DNA from: Macellibacteroides fermentans
GTDB lineage: Bacteria; Bacteroidota; Bacteroidia; Bacteroidales; Tannerellaceae
Assembly (NCBI RefSeq): GCF_013409575.1
Contig: NZ_JACCCY010000001.1
Location: 620,001-684,000 of the forward strand
Direction: 5' to 3'
DNA length: 64,000 nt
The notes beneath the pieces were generated by a model. That model was not told the origin of the DNA. It worked only from the letters and a program-made list of their open reading frames with translations, and did not search any database. Position 1 is the stretch's first letter. The number at the start of each line of letters is the position of its first letter. Below, piece after piece: positions 1 through 10,596 of this stretch. The position numbers and the translations under genes are program-made.

Positions 1-739
1 CAGCAAACATATTTTGTAAAGTTTCACAATCAGCAGCACCACTATTTGCAAAACCATTATCCAAACCAGCCTTCATAGTAGTAAGGTTGCCAATTTCCTT
101 TTCGTTACCAGCAGCTTTTGCAGCAGCCAATTGTGTATCAAAAATTGCAGAACACTTCAGATAATCCTGAATGTATTGTTCCTTAAAATTAGGATCCTTC
201 AATAATTGCTGGTGTGAAGAATACATAAAGTAAGAAACAGCTAATGCTTCTGTTTTCTCCTTAAATTCAGTAATTACTTCTCCTAACCATCCGTAAAGAA
301 CCTTTACATCGGCCTTGTCTCCCATATACTGGATATAATCCTGGGCTTTACGAGATACAATCCAATCTTTTCCATATCTGGAGTCGTCTCCAAAATACTT
401 CACACGTTGGTCATACACAGCCATCAACTTGTCAATTAAGGCTGCTTTCTTAGCTGGATCTTTTTCATTTTCGATCTGCCACCCAACAATTCTCACTCCG
501 TACAGATAAATATCCTTTGTTGCAGCAGGACATTCATCGTACGTGATTTTCCAAAACTCATAGGCATCTTTAAAGTTGCCAGCTTTTGCATAAGGAATAA
601 ATAGGCTAATATTCTCAACGCATCTTGCACTATCAGCACCTGATCCAAATTGAGAACCAGTATCTACTCCTTTCTGCGCATACACTCCAAATGCTCCTAT
701 AGAGCATCCGATAGCAAGCAATAACACTCTAATCTTCAT
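1..739 (-). CDS. Secreted TPR-like protein, C-terminus outside the window
   Basis: The reading frame is open from the ATG at 739 to the window edge, giving 246 residues. It starts with a signal peptide (MKIRVLLLAIG..., ending near VYAQ). The rest is helical and rich in Ala, Lys, Tyr and Asp, with repeats of the kind annotated as tetratricopeptide proteins in Bacteroidales. It lies 30 bases downstream of the barrel gene and is probably co-transcribed with coaX and that gene. The substrate or partner is unknown. The TPR assignment rests on overall resemblance, not on a counted repeat consensus. Confidence 0.75.
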   Translation of the reverse strand, partial: MKIRVLLLAIGCSIGAFGVYAQKGVDTGSQFGSGADSARCVENISLFIPYAKAGNFKDAYEFWKITYDECPAATKDIYLYGVRIVGWQIENEKDPAKKAALIDKLMAVYDQRVKYFGDDSRYGKDWIVSRKAQDYIQYMGDKADVKVLYGWLGEVITEFKEKTEALAVSYFMYSSHQQLLKDPNFKEQYIQDYLKCSAIFDTQLAAAKAAGNEKEIGNLTTMKAGLDNGFANSGAADCETLQNMFA

Positions 740-769
740 ATCTCTTTAAATTAATGTTAGCAAAATTTC

Positions 770-2017
770 TTAATCCAATTTCCATTTGAAGAACCAACGT
801 TCGTTAAATGTATAATTAACAGTAAACCTTAAATACTGTTCATCAATCATTGTGCTTATTTCCGGTTTTATCTTTACATATTCGAAAGACAGATTAATGA
901 TAGACCGTCCATCAACCAAAGGCAGACCGAAACCAACACTTGCTCCATACTCTTTATAGCTGTTACCATTTATATTTAAGTAAGAATTACTATAATGAAT
1001 ACCACCTCGATAGGATACTCTTTTTAAGAAACTCTTCTCTGCAAAACCAGGAATAAACTCTCCACCTAATGCCAGACGCATTCTGTTCTTAAACTGACTT
1101 GTCTCATCAAAAAATTTAGCTTTATCCCAAGTCTGATAAAGGAAATCAGCTCCAAGTGTCAGTTTATTATTCTTGACATAAGAGACTCCAAATCCGTAAG
1201 ACTCGGGAATATCAAAGCCAAGACCCGTAACCGTATCTGCTTTGGCAACATTATTCAACGATTCAATATCGTAAGATGTTGCATTCAACTTGTTTGATGG
1301 TGAATAAACCAATCCGAAATTCAGGCTTTCCTTCAATCCGACAGGATGTGTATATTGTAAACCCAAGTCAAGTTTAATATCCTTTACATCTACCCGTTGT
1401 TTTCGATACACATCATATGCGTCAGATCCGTTACCGAAAGACAAATTACGTTCATGAGTTATATTACCAAAAAAATATCCAACATTTGCACCGACTGAAA
1501 GTCTCTTCTTCCATACATCTATAGACAATCCAGCATAGACTTCGTTTAATCCGCCGGTACCAACAAAATTTTCTATATAGTTCAAGTCGGAATCTTCCGC
1601 CTTTTTCAATGCTCCGAAATCATATCCCACATACGAATATGGAAGAACTCCAATACTCATTGCAACTCTCTTGTGAAGGGGGAATTGCATTGCCAGATAT
1701 TCTATATTTCCATTATAATTATTTTGTTTATTCTGTCCATCATCAAACCATGATAATTGGGCAGAAGCTCCAAAATCAAAAATAAACGTCATTGAGTCAA
1801 TACTCGTGTAAGACGCAGGATTTAAAGGATTAATCTGCTTAGAAGATCTCAACCCATACCCGATTCCACCCATAGCTCTCCCAGCCCCGAACGAACGATC
1901 GGCCAACTCTCCATATCCAAATCGTGTATATGGAGAATTTGTGTTGTTTTGTGCAAACAACGACATCTGAGAAAGAATACAGATAGCAACTAAAATTATA
2001 CTTTTAATTTTCAACAT
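770..2017 (-). CDS. Outer-membrane beta-barrel protein
   Basis: 415 residues with a signal peptide ending near residue 22 (LFAQ). The mature part starts with a Tyr-Thr-Arg-Phe-Gly-Tyr-Gly segment and a Gly-rich stretch near residues 45-55 typical of a conserved Bacteroidota outer-membrane family. Alternating hydrophobic/polar strands with Tyr and Phe continue to the end, and the final residues (FNERWFFKWKLD) are aromatic, as in barrel C-termini. The gene overlaps the end of coaX by 14 bases, so the two are probably translationally coupled. FadL-like transport is possible, but nothing in the sequence identifies a cargo. Confidence 0.8.
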   Translation of the reverse strand: MLKIKSIILVAICILSQMSLFAQNNTNSPYTRFGYGELADRSFGAGRAMGGIGYGLRSSKQINPLNPASYTSIDSMTFIFDFGASAQLSWFDDGQNKQNNYNGNIEYLAMQFPLHKRVAMSIGVLPYSYVGYDFGALKKAEDSDLNYIENFVGTGGLNEVYAGLSIDVWKKRLSVGANVGYFFGNITHERNLSFGNGSDAYDVYRKQRVDVKDIKLDLGLQYTHPVGLKESLNFGLVYSPSNKLNATSYDIESLNNVAKADTVTGLGFDIPESYGFGVSYVKNNKLTLGADFLYQTWDKAKFFDETSQFKNRMRLALGGEFIPGFAEKSFLKRVSYRGGIHYSNSYLNINGNSYKEYGASVGFGLPLVDGRSIINLSFEYVKIKPEISTMIDEQYLRFTVNYTFNERWFFKWKLD

Positions 2018-2732
2018 TATATTCTAAGATTCTATTTAATCCTGTAAACACTAAATTAATGTCCGCAAAGTTCGCGTTTTTTAGTTTCCGTGCAAAATAA
2101 AAAGAATGCCCACCCGTTAAAAAAACCAAAAGAGAGGGATATTTTATTCTTAACGAATCTATATAGCCATCCATTTCAAAAATTATACCATTTACTACCC
2201 CAGATTGTATGGCCGATTCAGTATCATTTCCAATAAATAAAACATCTTCTGGTTCGTTAAGCAACGGCAATTTCTTAGTGAATGCATGCAACGCTTTAAA
2301 TCGGGTAGACATCCCCGGAGAGATATTCCCACCTACAAAAGTACCTGAAGCCTCGATTACTTCATAAGTAATAGCAGTTCCAGCATCAATAACCAACAAA
2401 TCCATCCCCGGTTGCAAATAATTGGCTCCCACAACAGCAGCCAATCTATCCTTCCCCAATGTCTGAGGTGTCTTATAGGAAACCTTAACCGGCAACTTCA
2501 CATTTTCATCAAGCAACAAAAAAAAACGCAACTTACCTTTAAGAAAGCTTGCAATTTCAGGATCTACATCTACAACCGTAGAATATATTCCCTGATCAAG
2601 ATCAAACTCTTCAAAAAGAGAACGAACAACCGAAACATCAAAATGTTTGAAAACAAATGACGATTTTAGTTGTCCATTAGCGAATATGGCTACCTTGGCA
2701 GATGAATTTCCTTGTTCAATAATCAGATTCAC
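2004..2732 (-). CDS. coaX: Type III pantothenate kinase
   Basis: Phosphorylates pantothenate in the first step of coenzyme A synthesis; cytoplasmic. Seen: N-terminal phosphate-loop region (LIIEQGNSSAKVA), a GKDRLAAVVGA segment, LLVIDAGTA, and GGNISPGM, in the order expected for CoaX. The frame is open to an ATG at 2783, but family alignment favours the GTG at 2730-2732, giving 242 residues, close to the family length. The Asp usually found in the first motif (DxGN) is Glu6 here. First gene of the minus-strand coaX, barrel, TPR-like group. Confidence 0.88.
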   Translation of the reverse strand: MNLIIEQGNSSAKVAIFANGQLKSSFVFKHFDVSVVRSLFEEFDLDQGIYSTVVDVDPEIASFLKGKLRFFLLLDENVKLPVKVSYKTPQTLGKDRLAAVVGANYLQPGMDLLVIDAGTAITYEVIEASGTFVGGNISPGMSTRFKALHAFTKKLPLLNEPEDVLFIGNDTESAIQSGVVNGIIFEMDGYIDSLRIKYPSLLVFLTGGHSFYFARKLKNANFADINLVFTGLNRILEYNVEN

Positions 2733-2908
2733 TTGTTTGATATTTTGCACAAAGAAAAGCAAAATAGACGACATAACACACATATTTTTGCGATTAACCT
2801 CTTTTTTTTACTAATAAGTCTGTATTTACTTCAAATTCATATAAATTCTAATTTGTAAAAAGGTCAATATGATGCTTCTGCGAGATTGATGATTTAAAAA
2901 ATAAAACA

Positions 2909-2917
2909 TACATTTGC
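2909..2917 (+). promoter_or_regulatory. Bacteroidota -7 box before the DUF4105 gene
   Basis: TACATTTGC matches TAnnTTTG and lies 20 bases before the ATG at 2937. No TTTG is seen at the expected upstream distance, so this is a half-match. Confidence 0.5.
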
Positions 2918-2936
2918 ATCTGAAAATTATCGATCG

Positions 2937-4118
2937 ATGAAAAAATATCTGTTTATTATCTCTTTTCTACTTTTGATTTTACCGATTAAAGCTCAGCTTC
3001 CTTTAAGTGAGGAATCACGCATAAGTATTTTAACGAGCTATCCTTCGGACGAAGAGGTATTCACTCTTTACGGACATACAGCAATCCGGATATTAGACCC
3101 AGCTCAAAACATTGACCTTGTTTTTAATTATGGAATCTTTGATTTCCATACTCCGAACTTCATCTATAGGTTTGCCAAAGGAGAGACTGATTACATGCTT
3201 GGGGTTGCCGACTTTCAAAACTACTTCATAGAGTATCAGATGAGAGGTAGTAAAGTAGTAGAACAGGCATTAAACTTGAATCAGGTAGAAAAAGAAAAAC
3301 TATGGCAAGCATTGATTGTCAACTACGAGCCACAAAACAGAACGTATCGCTATAATTTCTTTTTTGATAATTGCTCGACTAAACCAAGAGATTTGGTAGA
3401 AAAAGCAGTAGAGGGCAAAATAAACTATAAAGAGAATAAAAACAAACCTACGTTCAGAGACCTGATCAATGATTGCACACGAAACCATTACTGGTATACC
3501 TTCGGTTGCGATCTGGCCTTGGGAAGTCCGACCGACCGCATTACCACCATCCGTGAACAAATGTTCTTACCATTATATCTTGTTTCTGCCTTTGATGAGG
3601 CTACCATTAGCACTCCCTCTGGTGAAAGCCGCAAATTAGTACAATCTTCATCTGTTTTAATAGAAGAAAATAAAGACATTGATAAGAGTAGCCCAAGTTT
3701 ATTTTCGCCACTGTTTGTGTCCATAAGTTTATTACTGGCAGTTACAACACTAACCATTATAGCATTCAAAAGGAAAAAAATCTTCCGAGGTATCGACATT
3801 GTATTGTTTTCAATAGCCGGCATAGCAGGTTTGATTCTCTTTTTTCTAAGCTTTATATCAACGCATCCTGCTACCAACCCGAATTGGTCGCTTATTTGGC
3901 TTCACCCCTTTCATCTGATTGGAGTGATATTGTTTTCAGTAAAAAAGCTGAATAAGGCTGCTTATTATTATCATTTTATTAACTTTGCAGCGCTAACACT
4001 CCTGCTTGTTGGATGGCACATCATTCCTCAGCAGTTTAATACAGCCTTTATCCCTTTGGTACTAACGCTTTGGATGAGGTCTGGATATAGTGTTTATATC
4101 ATAAAAAAGATTTATTAA
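2937..4118 (+). CDS. DUF4105 (Lnb periplasmic domain) membrane protein
   Basis: 393 residues: signal peptide (ending LPIKAQ), a periplasmic DUF4105 domain to about residue 230, a linker, then four or five hydrophobic segments from about residue 250 to the end. The domain shows family landmarks YGHTAIR (His47), FNYGIF and DNCSTKPRD (Cys146). His and Cys are the likely catalytic pair, since the Pfam family is named for the lipoprotein N-acyltransferase Lnb. A role in lipoprotein acyl transfer is therefore an inference from the family. Its stop codon shares a base with the ATG of the next gene, pointing to translational coupling. Confidence 0.78.
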   Translation: MKKYLFIISFLLLILPIKAQLPLSEESRISILTSYPSDEEVFTLYGHTAIRILDPAQNIDLVFNYGIFDFHTPNFIYRFAKGETDYMLGVADFQNYFIEYQMRGSKVVEQALNLNQVEKEKLWQALIVNYEPQNRTYRYNFFFDNCSTKPRDLVEKAVEGKINYKENKNKPTFRDLINDCTRNHYWYTFGCDLALGSPTDRITTIREQMFLPLYLVSAFDEATISTPSGESRKLVQSSSVLIEENKDIDKSSPSLFSPLFVSISLLLAVTTLTIIAFKRKKIFRGIDIVLFSIAGIAGLILFFLSFISTHPATNPNWSLIWLHPFHLIGVILFSVKKLNKAAYYYHFINFAALTLLLVGWHIIPQQFNTAFIPLVLTLWMRSGYSVYIIKKIY

Positions 4119-5707
4119 TGAAACGATTCCTTACATCTCTGATTGCGGTTTTAGCAATTACCAATCTGGAGGCGCAACAACAAACGCCTAAATTGGTGGT
4201 ATGCATCACGGTGGATCAGCTTAGAGGTGATTATATAGAATATTTTTACAATACTTTTGGAGATCGTGGATTCAAACGATTGCTAAACGAAGGACTCGTA
4301 TATAAAAACATTCGTTTTGAATTTTCAAACGTAGATCAGGCCTCAGCATTTGCTACACTTTTTACAGGGACCAATCCTTGTTTTCATGGAATTACAGGGG
4401 ACAGCATCTACGATTTTGAAAAAGATAAGGAATTGCCTTGTCTGTATGATCCGGCTTTTCTGGGCAATTACACGCACGATAATTACTCCCCCAAAAACCT
4501 TATCAGCTCTACCATTGGAGATGAGCTGAAAATTGCTTCAAACGGGCGAAGTGACGTATATTCGATCGCACCGGATGCTAATAGTGCTATACTATCTGCA
4601 GGGCATGCAGCAAACGGGGCTTTTTGGCTTGATAATTATAATGGCAAATGGGCTACTACCACCTATTATAAAAACGTACCTTGGTATGTTGATCGTTTTA
4701 ATAATGGGAACGAATCTCTTGAATCACGCATTGAATCAATGGTTTGGGAGCCATCATTGCCACTAAAACAATATAGTGCATTTCCATACCTGATGGACGA
4801 TCTGCCCTTCAAGTATTCTTATAACCCCAAGTATAAGGATTGTTATTTCAATTTCAAAAGCTCACCATACATAAACAAAGAGATTACCCGTCTTACAAAA
4901 CAATTTCTGGAATTTGGAGGATTCGGTAGCCGAAGCTGTCCGGATTTATTGTCTGTAACCTTTTATGCAGGTAATTACAACGGGACTAAAAACAAAGAAT
5001 ATACAAGAGAGATTCAAGATATTTATATTCAGCTGGATAAGGATCTTGAACAACTTTTGGATGCTGTTGACAAGAAAGTAGGACTGGTAAATACCCTGAT
5101 TGTTTTATCAGGTACGGGTTATTATGAGAATGAAGTAACCTATTCTGAAGGACTGTCTCTTGGAGGAGGAGATTTTTATCCAAAACGCTGCGTAGCCCTT
5201 TTGAATATGTATCTTATGGCAATACATGGTCAACAAAATTGGGTTAAAGGGTATCATGACGGTCAGATTTTTTTCAATAGAAAAGCCATTGAAGATGCAA
5301 AGCTCGATCTTGGAGTGATACAACGGCAAGCCGCCGAGTTTGTACTAGAATTCAGTGGAGTGCAGCATGTAACAACCGACAGAGAATTAAGATCCGGAGA
5401 TTGGAATGAAGGTACTGCAAATTTCAGGAATGGCACACATCACCTAGGAAGAGGTGATCTTATCATTGAACTACAACCGGGATGGACTATTGCCAACGGA
5501 GACGAAAAAGGGAAAAAAAACACCAGCGTTGTCCGCAATAATGCAGTAATCACACCTTTAATATTTATGGGCAACGGACTAAAACCCGCTCATATCTATA
5601 GAGAAGTGAAAGCAACAGAGGTAGCTCCTACAGTTACCCATGTACTGAGGATCAGGCCACCAAATGCCTGCAACCAGTTACCGCTTTCAGAATTACTCAA
5701 TTATTAA
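4118..5707 (+). CDS. Alkaline-phosphatase-fold protein, probably lacking the catalytic site
   Basis: 529 residues with a signal peptide (ending NLEAQ). The N-terminus has the superfamily strand ending in Asp33 (TVDQLRGD), and ATLFTG (79-84) aligns with the segment after the nucleophile. The Thr-x-Pro-Gly-His usually found just before ATLxTG is replaced by QASAF, and the Asp-His-Gly metal motif near residue 332 reads SGTG. I infer a phosphatase/phosphodiesterase fold with a damaged or redesigned active site, acting in the periplasm. It is coupled to the DUF4105 gene and ends 24 bases before secA. Confidence 0.72.
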   Translation: MKRFLTSLIAVLAITNLEAQQQTPKLVVCITVDQLRGDYIEYFYNTFGDRGFKRLLNEGLVYKNIRFEFSNVDQASAFATLFTGTNPCFHGITGDSIYDFEKDKELPCLYDPAFLGNYTHDNYSPKNLISSTIGDELKIASNGRSDVYSIAPDANSAILSAGHAANGAFWLDNYNGKWATTTYYKNVPWYVDRFNNGNESLESRIESMVWEPSLPLKQYSAFPYLMDDLPFKYSYNPKYKDCYFNFKSSPYINKEITRLTKQFLEFGGFGSRSCPDLLSVTFYAGNYNGTKNKEYTREIQDIYIQLDKDLEQLLDAVDKKVGLVNTLIVLSGTGYYENEVTYSEGLSLGGGDFYPKRCVALLNMYLMAIHGQQNWVKGYHDGQIFFNRKAIEDAKLDLGVIQRQAAEFVLEFSGVQHVTTDRELRSGDWNEGTANFRNGTHHLGRGDLIIELQPGWTIANGDEKGKKNTSVVRNNAVITPLIFMGNGLKPAHIYREVKATEVAPTVTHVLRIRPPNACNQLPLSELLNY

Positions 5708-5731
5708 CAAAAACAAGAAAATAAAAATATC

Positions 5732-8700
5732 ATGGGATTTAATGAGTTTATGACCAAGCTGTTTGGCAACAAGTCGCAGCGTGACCTCAAGGAAATCGAC
5801 CCTTATGTAAACAAAATCAAGGCTGTATATCCTGAGATTCAAAGGCTGTCGAATGATGAATTGCGTGCCAAAACGGATGAAATAAAGCAACGTATTCAAG
5901 ATTATGTAGCCACTGAAAATGCAAGAGTTGAAGAGCTTCGTAAAGGAATCGAAGAAAAGGAACTGGAAGAACGCGAAACTATTTGGGCAGAAGTAGATGT
6001 TATTGAAAAGTCTATTACTGAAAAAATGGAGGTTGTTCTGGAAGAATCTCTTCCAGAAGTTTTTTCTATCATGAAAGAAACAGCACGCCGTTTCACTGAA
6101 AATGAAAAGGTGATTGTAACTGCCAATCAATTCGACCGTGACTTAGCTACTAAACACGATTTTGTAAGCATTGAAGATGATAAGGCCATCTATCTGAACC
6201 ACTGGAAAGCCGGGGGTAATGATATCAAGTGGGAGATGATTCACTATGATGTACAGCTATTTGGTGGTGTGGTTTTACATAAAGGTAAAATTGCTGAAAT
6301 GGCTACTGGTGAAGGTAAGACATTGGTTGCAACCCTTCCCGTATTTCTTAATGCCCTTACACGAAAAGGCGTACATGTTGTAACTGTAAATGACTACTTG
6401 TCAAAGCGCGACTCGGAATGGATGGGACCATTATATATGTTCCATGGCCTTTCTGTTGATTGTATTGACAAACATCAGCCTAATTCGGATGCCCGTCGTG
6501 CAGCTTACAATGCAGATATAACATTTGGAACGAACAACGAATTTGGTTTTGATTACCTGCGTGACAATATGGCTATAAGTCCGCAGGATCTTGTACAGCG
6601 CAAACATAATTATGCAATTGTCGACGAGGTTGACTCTGTTTTGATTGATGATGCCCGAACTCCTCTTATTATTTCTGGTCCAATTCCTAAAGGAGATGAT
6701 CAGTTGTTTGAAGAATTCAGAAACAATGTTGAAGTGGTTGTAAATGCTCAGAAAAATCTCTGCACCAAACTGCTTACTGAGGCAAAAAGCAAAATGCTGA
6801 ACGAGGATTCTAAAGTAAAAGAAGAAGGGACGTTATTGTTATATAGATCTTTCAAGGGATATCCAAGAAATAAGGCTCTGATAAAATATCTTAGCGAACA
6901 GGGCGTAAAGGCGGCCATGTTAAAGACTGAAGAACAATATATGGCTGAAAACATGCGTAACATGCATTTGGTTACGGATGAACTATTTTTTGTAATTGAC
7001 GAAAAAAACAACAGCATCGAGCTAACCGACAAAGGAATAGACTTGATGACAGGCAATTCTGACGATCCTCATTTCTTCGTTCTCCCTGATATTACTTCCG
7101 AACTTTCTCAGCTAGACAATATGCCGGGAAGCGAAACGGAAAGACAGGCCCGTAAAGATGAAATTCTGGCGAATTACGCAGTAAAAAGTGAGCGTGTACA
7201 TACTATCAACCAATTACTTAAAGCCTATACATTATTCGAAAAAGACGATGAATATGTAGTGATGGACAACAAAGTAATGATTGTTGACGAGCAAACTGGT
7301 CGTATCATGGAAGGTCGTCGCTATTCTGACGGATTACATCAGGCAATCGAAGCTAAAGAAAGAGTGAAGGTTGAAGCGGCTACCCAGACATTCGCCACAA
7401 TTACCCTGCAGAATTATTTCCGTATGTATCATAAACTTTCGGGGATGACTGGTACAGCAGAAACAGAAGCAGGCGAATTATGGAATATCTACAAATTGGA
7501 TGTTGTTGTTATTCCCACCAACAGACCGATCTCCCGTAAGGATATGAACGATCGTATTTACAAGACCAAACGAGAAAAATACTCAGCTGTTATTGATGAA
7601 ATCAGTAGCTTGATTGAAGCAGGACGTCCGGTACTTGTAGGTACAACTTCGGTAGAAATATCGGAATTGCTGAGCCGTATGCTTACGCTACGAAAAATTC
7701 CTCACAACGTTTTAAATGCTAAGTTGCACCAACGTGAAGCGGATATTGTAGCTCAGGCAGGCCAGGCACGTACTGTAACAATTGCAACAAACATGGCTGG
7801 TCGTGGTACAGACATTAAATTGTCAGCCGAAGTAAAAGCAGCCGGAGGTTTGGCTATTATCGGTACAGAGCGACATGAATCACGTCGTGTAGACCGCCAG
7901 TTGAGAGGTCGTGCAGGTCGTCAGGGAGACCCGGGATCATCTGTATTCTATGTATCTCTTGAGGATGATCTGATGCGTTTGTTTGCATCCGAACGTATTG
8001 CCGGGCTGATGGATAAACTTGGATTCAAAGAAGGTGAAGTTTTAGAGCATAATATGCTTAGCAAGTCCGTAGAACGTGCCCAAAAGAAGGTAGAGGAAAA
8101 CAACTTCGGAATCCGTAAACGGTTGTTGGAATACGACGATGTAATGAACTCACAAAGAGAAGTTGTATACTCACGCCGTCGTCACGCCTTATTGGGTGAA
8201 CGTATTGGAATAGACGTTCTTAATACAATTTATGATACTTCATCAGCTATTGTTGATCAGCATGAAGGTGATTTTGAATCATTCAAGCTTGAACTATTCA
8301 AGGTATTTGCAATGGAGTGTCCTTTCACCGAAGATGAATTCAGAAGTGGAAAATCAGACGCTCTTACTGATAAGTTGTTTGGGGCCGCATTAAAAACATT
8401 CAAACGCAAAATGGAGCGCTTATCGGAAGTTGCAAATCCGGTAATCAAACAAGTTTACGAAAATCAGGGGGGAATGTATGAAAACATTATGATTCCAATC
8501 ACAGATGGGAAACGGATGTATAACATCAGCTGCAACCTTAAGGAAGCTTACGAAACTGAATGTAAGGCCATCGTCAAATCATTCCAGAAATCGATCGTAC
8601 TTCATACAATTGATGAAGCTTGGAAAGAGCACTTGCGTGAAATGGATGAGTTGCGCCACTCTGTTCAGAATGCGAGCTACGAAAACAAAGATCCATTGCT

Positions 8701-9079
8701 TATTTATAAATTGGAATCTTACAACCTGTTTAAAACGATGGTAGATAATATGAACCGAAAGACTGCCTCTATTCTTATGAGAGGTCAGATTCCGGTTCGC
8801 GAAGAACCAAAACAATCACAGGCTGAAGCCGAAGCAGCCCACGCAGCTGCGCAACGCGTTGCTGTACAACAAGCTGTTCCTGAAAAACGACAGGATATGA
8901 GTAAATACCGTACGCAGAAAGATGAAATTGGTGGTACTACTCAGACCGAGGAACGCGCAGAACAACGTCCTCAACCTAAGCATGAACCTGTTCGTGTTGA
9001 AAAACAAGTAGGGCGTAATGATGCATGTCCATGCGGAAGTGGCAAAAAATATAAAAATTGTCACGGAAAAGGGCTATAA
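5732..9079 (+). CDS. secA: Preprotein translocase ATPase SecA
   Basis: 1115 residues. ATPase motor of the Sec pathway, pushing preproteins through SecYEG at the inner membrane. Seen: Walker A (MATGEGKT, about residues 188-195), [15 protein letters not shown], the second motor domain with [10 protein letters not shown] and [10 protein letters not shown], and the C-terminal zinc site (Cys1099, Cys1101, Cys1110, His1111) that binds SecB or ribosomes in other species. The protein is longer than the E. coli enzyme, with extra sequence in the first motor domain (about residues 330-400), as usual for Bacteroidota SecA. It follows the phosphatase-fold gene by 24 bases and is followed by a terminator. 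Confidence 0.98.
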   Translation: MGFNEFMTKLFGNKSQRDLKEIDPYVNKIKAVYPEIQRLSNDELRAKTDEIKQRIQDYVATENARVEELRKGIEEKELEERETIWAEVDVIEKSITEKMEVVLEESLPEVFSIMKETARRFTENEKVIVTANQFDRDLATKHDFVSIEDDKAIYLNHWKAGGNDIKWEMIHYDVQLFGGVVLHKGKIAEMATGEGKTLVATLPVFLNALTRKGVHVVTVNDYLSKRDSEWMGPLYMFHGLSVDCIDKHQPNSDARRAAYNADITFGTNNEFGFDYLRDNMAISPQDLVQRKHNYAIVDEVDSVLIDDARTPLIISGPIPKGDDQLFEEFRNNVEVVVNAQKNLCTKLLTEAKSKMLNEDSKVKEEGTLLLYRSFKGYPRNKALIKYLSEQGVKAAMLKTEEQYMAENMRNMHLVTDELFFVIDEKNNSIELTDKGIDLMTGNSDDPHFFVLPDITSELSQLDNMPGSETERQARKDEILANYAVKSERVHTINQLLKAYTLFEKDDEYVVMDNKVMIVDEQTGRIMEGRRYSDGLHQAIEAKERVKVEAATQTFATITLQNYFRMYHKLSGMTGTAETEAGELWNIYKLDVVVIPTNRPISRKDMNDRIYKTKREKYSAVIDEISSLIEAGRPVLVGTTSVEISELLSRMLTLRKIPHNVLNAKLHQREADIVAQAGQARTVTIATNMAGRGTDIKLSAEVKAAGGLAIIGTERHESRRVDRQLRGRAGRQGDPGSSVFYVSLEDDLMRLFASERIAGLMDKLGFKEGEVLEHNMLSKSVERAQKKVEENNFGIRKRLLEYDDVMNSQREVVYSRRRHALLGERIGIDVLNTIYDTSSAIVDQHEGDFESFKLELFKVFAMECPFTEDEFRSGKSDALTDKLFGAALKTFKRKMERLSEVANPVIKQVYENQGGMYENIMIPITDGKRMYNISCNLKEAYETECKAIVKSFQKSIVLHTIDEAWKEHLREMDELRHSVQNASYENKDPLLIYKLESYNLFKTMVDNMNRKTASILMRGQIPVREEPKQSQAEAEAAHAAAQRVAVQQAVPEKRQDMSKYRTQKDEIGGTTQTEERAEQRPQPKHEPVRVEKQVGRNDACPCGSGKKYKNCHGKGL

Positions 9080-9099
9080 TAATTTCAACTAACATAATA

Positions 9100-9136
9100 G
9101 AAAGAGGGTGTTCGTAAGATCATCCTCTTTCATTTT
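9100..9136 (+). terminator. Terminator after secA
   Basis: An 11-bp stem (9100-9110 with 9121-9131, one G-U pair) with a 10-base loop, followed by ATTTTAT. It starts 20 bases after the secA stop. Confidence 0.8.
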
Positions 9137-9417
9137 ATACCTTAATAATATACCCTCTTAACTCCTTACCCTCTTCCCTTTCAGCTAATACCTTTACCAC
9201 TAAATTTATATTACGAAGCTCCTCAAGTGTTAGATTTCAATAAACACTATTATGAATTCATTTTCTATTAATTAGAAACATTTTTGACTTTAATTAATTT
9301 AAACAGTAAACAGATTAAAATATTAACATTTCGGTCCAAAAAAAAAGGATTATAGAAGAATCAGGTGTCAGATGTTTACGTATATTTCGGGAAAATAACT
9401 TTAAATTTAGTACCAAA
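9137..9417. other. AT-rich intergenic region before ald
   Basis: No coding frame or RNA gene seen. TAACTTTA at 9392-9399 resembles the -7 box TAnnTTTG with one mismatch and could be the ald promoter, leaving a leader of about 15-20 bases. Confidence 0.4.
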
Positions 9418-10506
9418 ATGATTATCGGAGTACCCAAAGAAATTAAGAACAACGAAAACCGTGTCGGACTTACCCCGGCAGGAGTTAAAGAAATTATCAT
9501 GCGAGGGCATCAGGTATATGTACAACAATCAGCCGGTTTAAACAGTGGTTTTCCTGATGAGGCTTATCTTTCAGCCGGCGCTAACCTGCTTCCAACAATT
9601 GAGGAAGTATATGCCGTTGCAGAAATGATTGTAAAAGTAAAAGAACCTATTGCTTCCGAGTATCCGTTGATTCGGGAAAATCAACTTCTTTTCACCTATT
9701 TTCATTTTGCCTCGGACGAAAATCTGACAAAAGCAATGATTGCCAGTAAAGCTGTTTGTTTGGCATACGAGACTGTTGAGAAAGCAGACGGATCATTACC
9801 TTTATTAATTCCCATGAGCGAAGTAGCAGGCCGTATGGCTACACAAGAAGGAACTCGCTTTCTGGAAAAACCTCAGGGTGGAAAAGGAATTTTATTAGGA
9901 GGTGTTCCGGGTGTTAAACCGGCAAAAGTTCTCGTATTGGGAGGAGGAATTGTTGGATTTAATGCAGCTAAAATGGCCGCTGGACTTGGAGCGGAGGTTA
10001 TTATAGCCGATATTTCACTTCCAAGACTTCGCTGGTTGAATGAAAACCTGCCCGCAAATGTAAAAACATTATATTCTTCATCGCATAATATTGAAGGTGA
10101 GCTACACGATACCGATCTTGTAATTGGTGCTGTTCTTATTCCAGGAGCCAAAGCTCCCTATGTGCTGACAAAAGAAATGATCCCGCTGCTTAAAAAAGGA
10201 AGCGTTCTTGTAGATGTTGCAATAGATCAGGGAGGTTGTTTTGAGACATCCCACGCAACCACACATGCAAACCCTGTTTACGAAATAAATGGTGTAATAC
10301 ACTATTGCGTTGCCAACATCCCGGGAGCTGTACCACACACTTCAACATTGGCTCTCACCAATGCCACCCTACCCTACGTTATCACGCTGGCTAATGAAGG
10401 CTGGGAAAAAGCATGTGAAATGGATCATGGATTAAGATTAGGCCTTAATATTGTAAAAGGTAAAATTGTATACCAGGCAGTTGCAGAAGCATTCGGATGG
10501 GCATAA
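9418..10506 (+). CDS. ald: Alanine dehydrogenase
   Basis: 362 residues. NAD-dependent interconversion of L-alanine with pyruvate plus ammonia; cytoplasmic. Seen: the N-terminal family start MIIGVPKEIKNNENRVGLTP, a Lys in the substrate region (IVKVKEP), the Rossmann loop VLGGGIVGFNAAKMA near residues 172-186, and the C-terminal motif VANIPGAVPHTST. Length matches the family. It stands alone, between the secA terminator and a strong shared terminator, so it is a single-gene transcript. Confidence 0.95.
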   Translation: MIIGVPKEIKNNENRVGLTPAGVKEIIMRGHQVYVQQSAGLNSGFPDEAYLSAGANLLPTIEEVYAVAEMIVKVKEPIASEYPLIRENQLLFTYFHFASDENLTKAMIASKAVCLAYETVEKADGSLPLLIPMSEVAGRMATQEGTRFLEKPQGGKGILLGGVPGVKPAKVLVLGGGIVGFNAAKMAAGLGAEVIIADISLPRLRWLNENLPANVKTLYSSSHNIEGELHDTDLVIGAVLIPGAKAPYVLTKEMIPLLKKGSVLVDVAIDQGGCFETSHATTHANPVYEINGVIHYCVANIPGAVPHTSTLALTNATLPYVITLANEGWEKACEMDHGLRLGLNIVKGKIVYQAVAEAFGWA

Positions 10507-10535
10507 ACCGATCTTAGAATTTTAAGTTGTTTAAT

Positions 10536-10580
10536 ATAAAATAGAAAAGGTTTCCCAATGGGAAACCTTTTCTATTTTAT
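10536..10580. terminator. Bidirectional terminator between ald and rseP
   Basis: A perfect 21-bp inverted repeat (10536-10556 with 10560-10580) and a 3-base loop. The outer part is A-rich on the left and T-rich on the right, so it can end both the plus-strand ald transcript and the minus-strand rseP transcript. Confidence 0.93.
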
Positions 10581-10596
10581 ATTATTGTCATTATTT

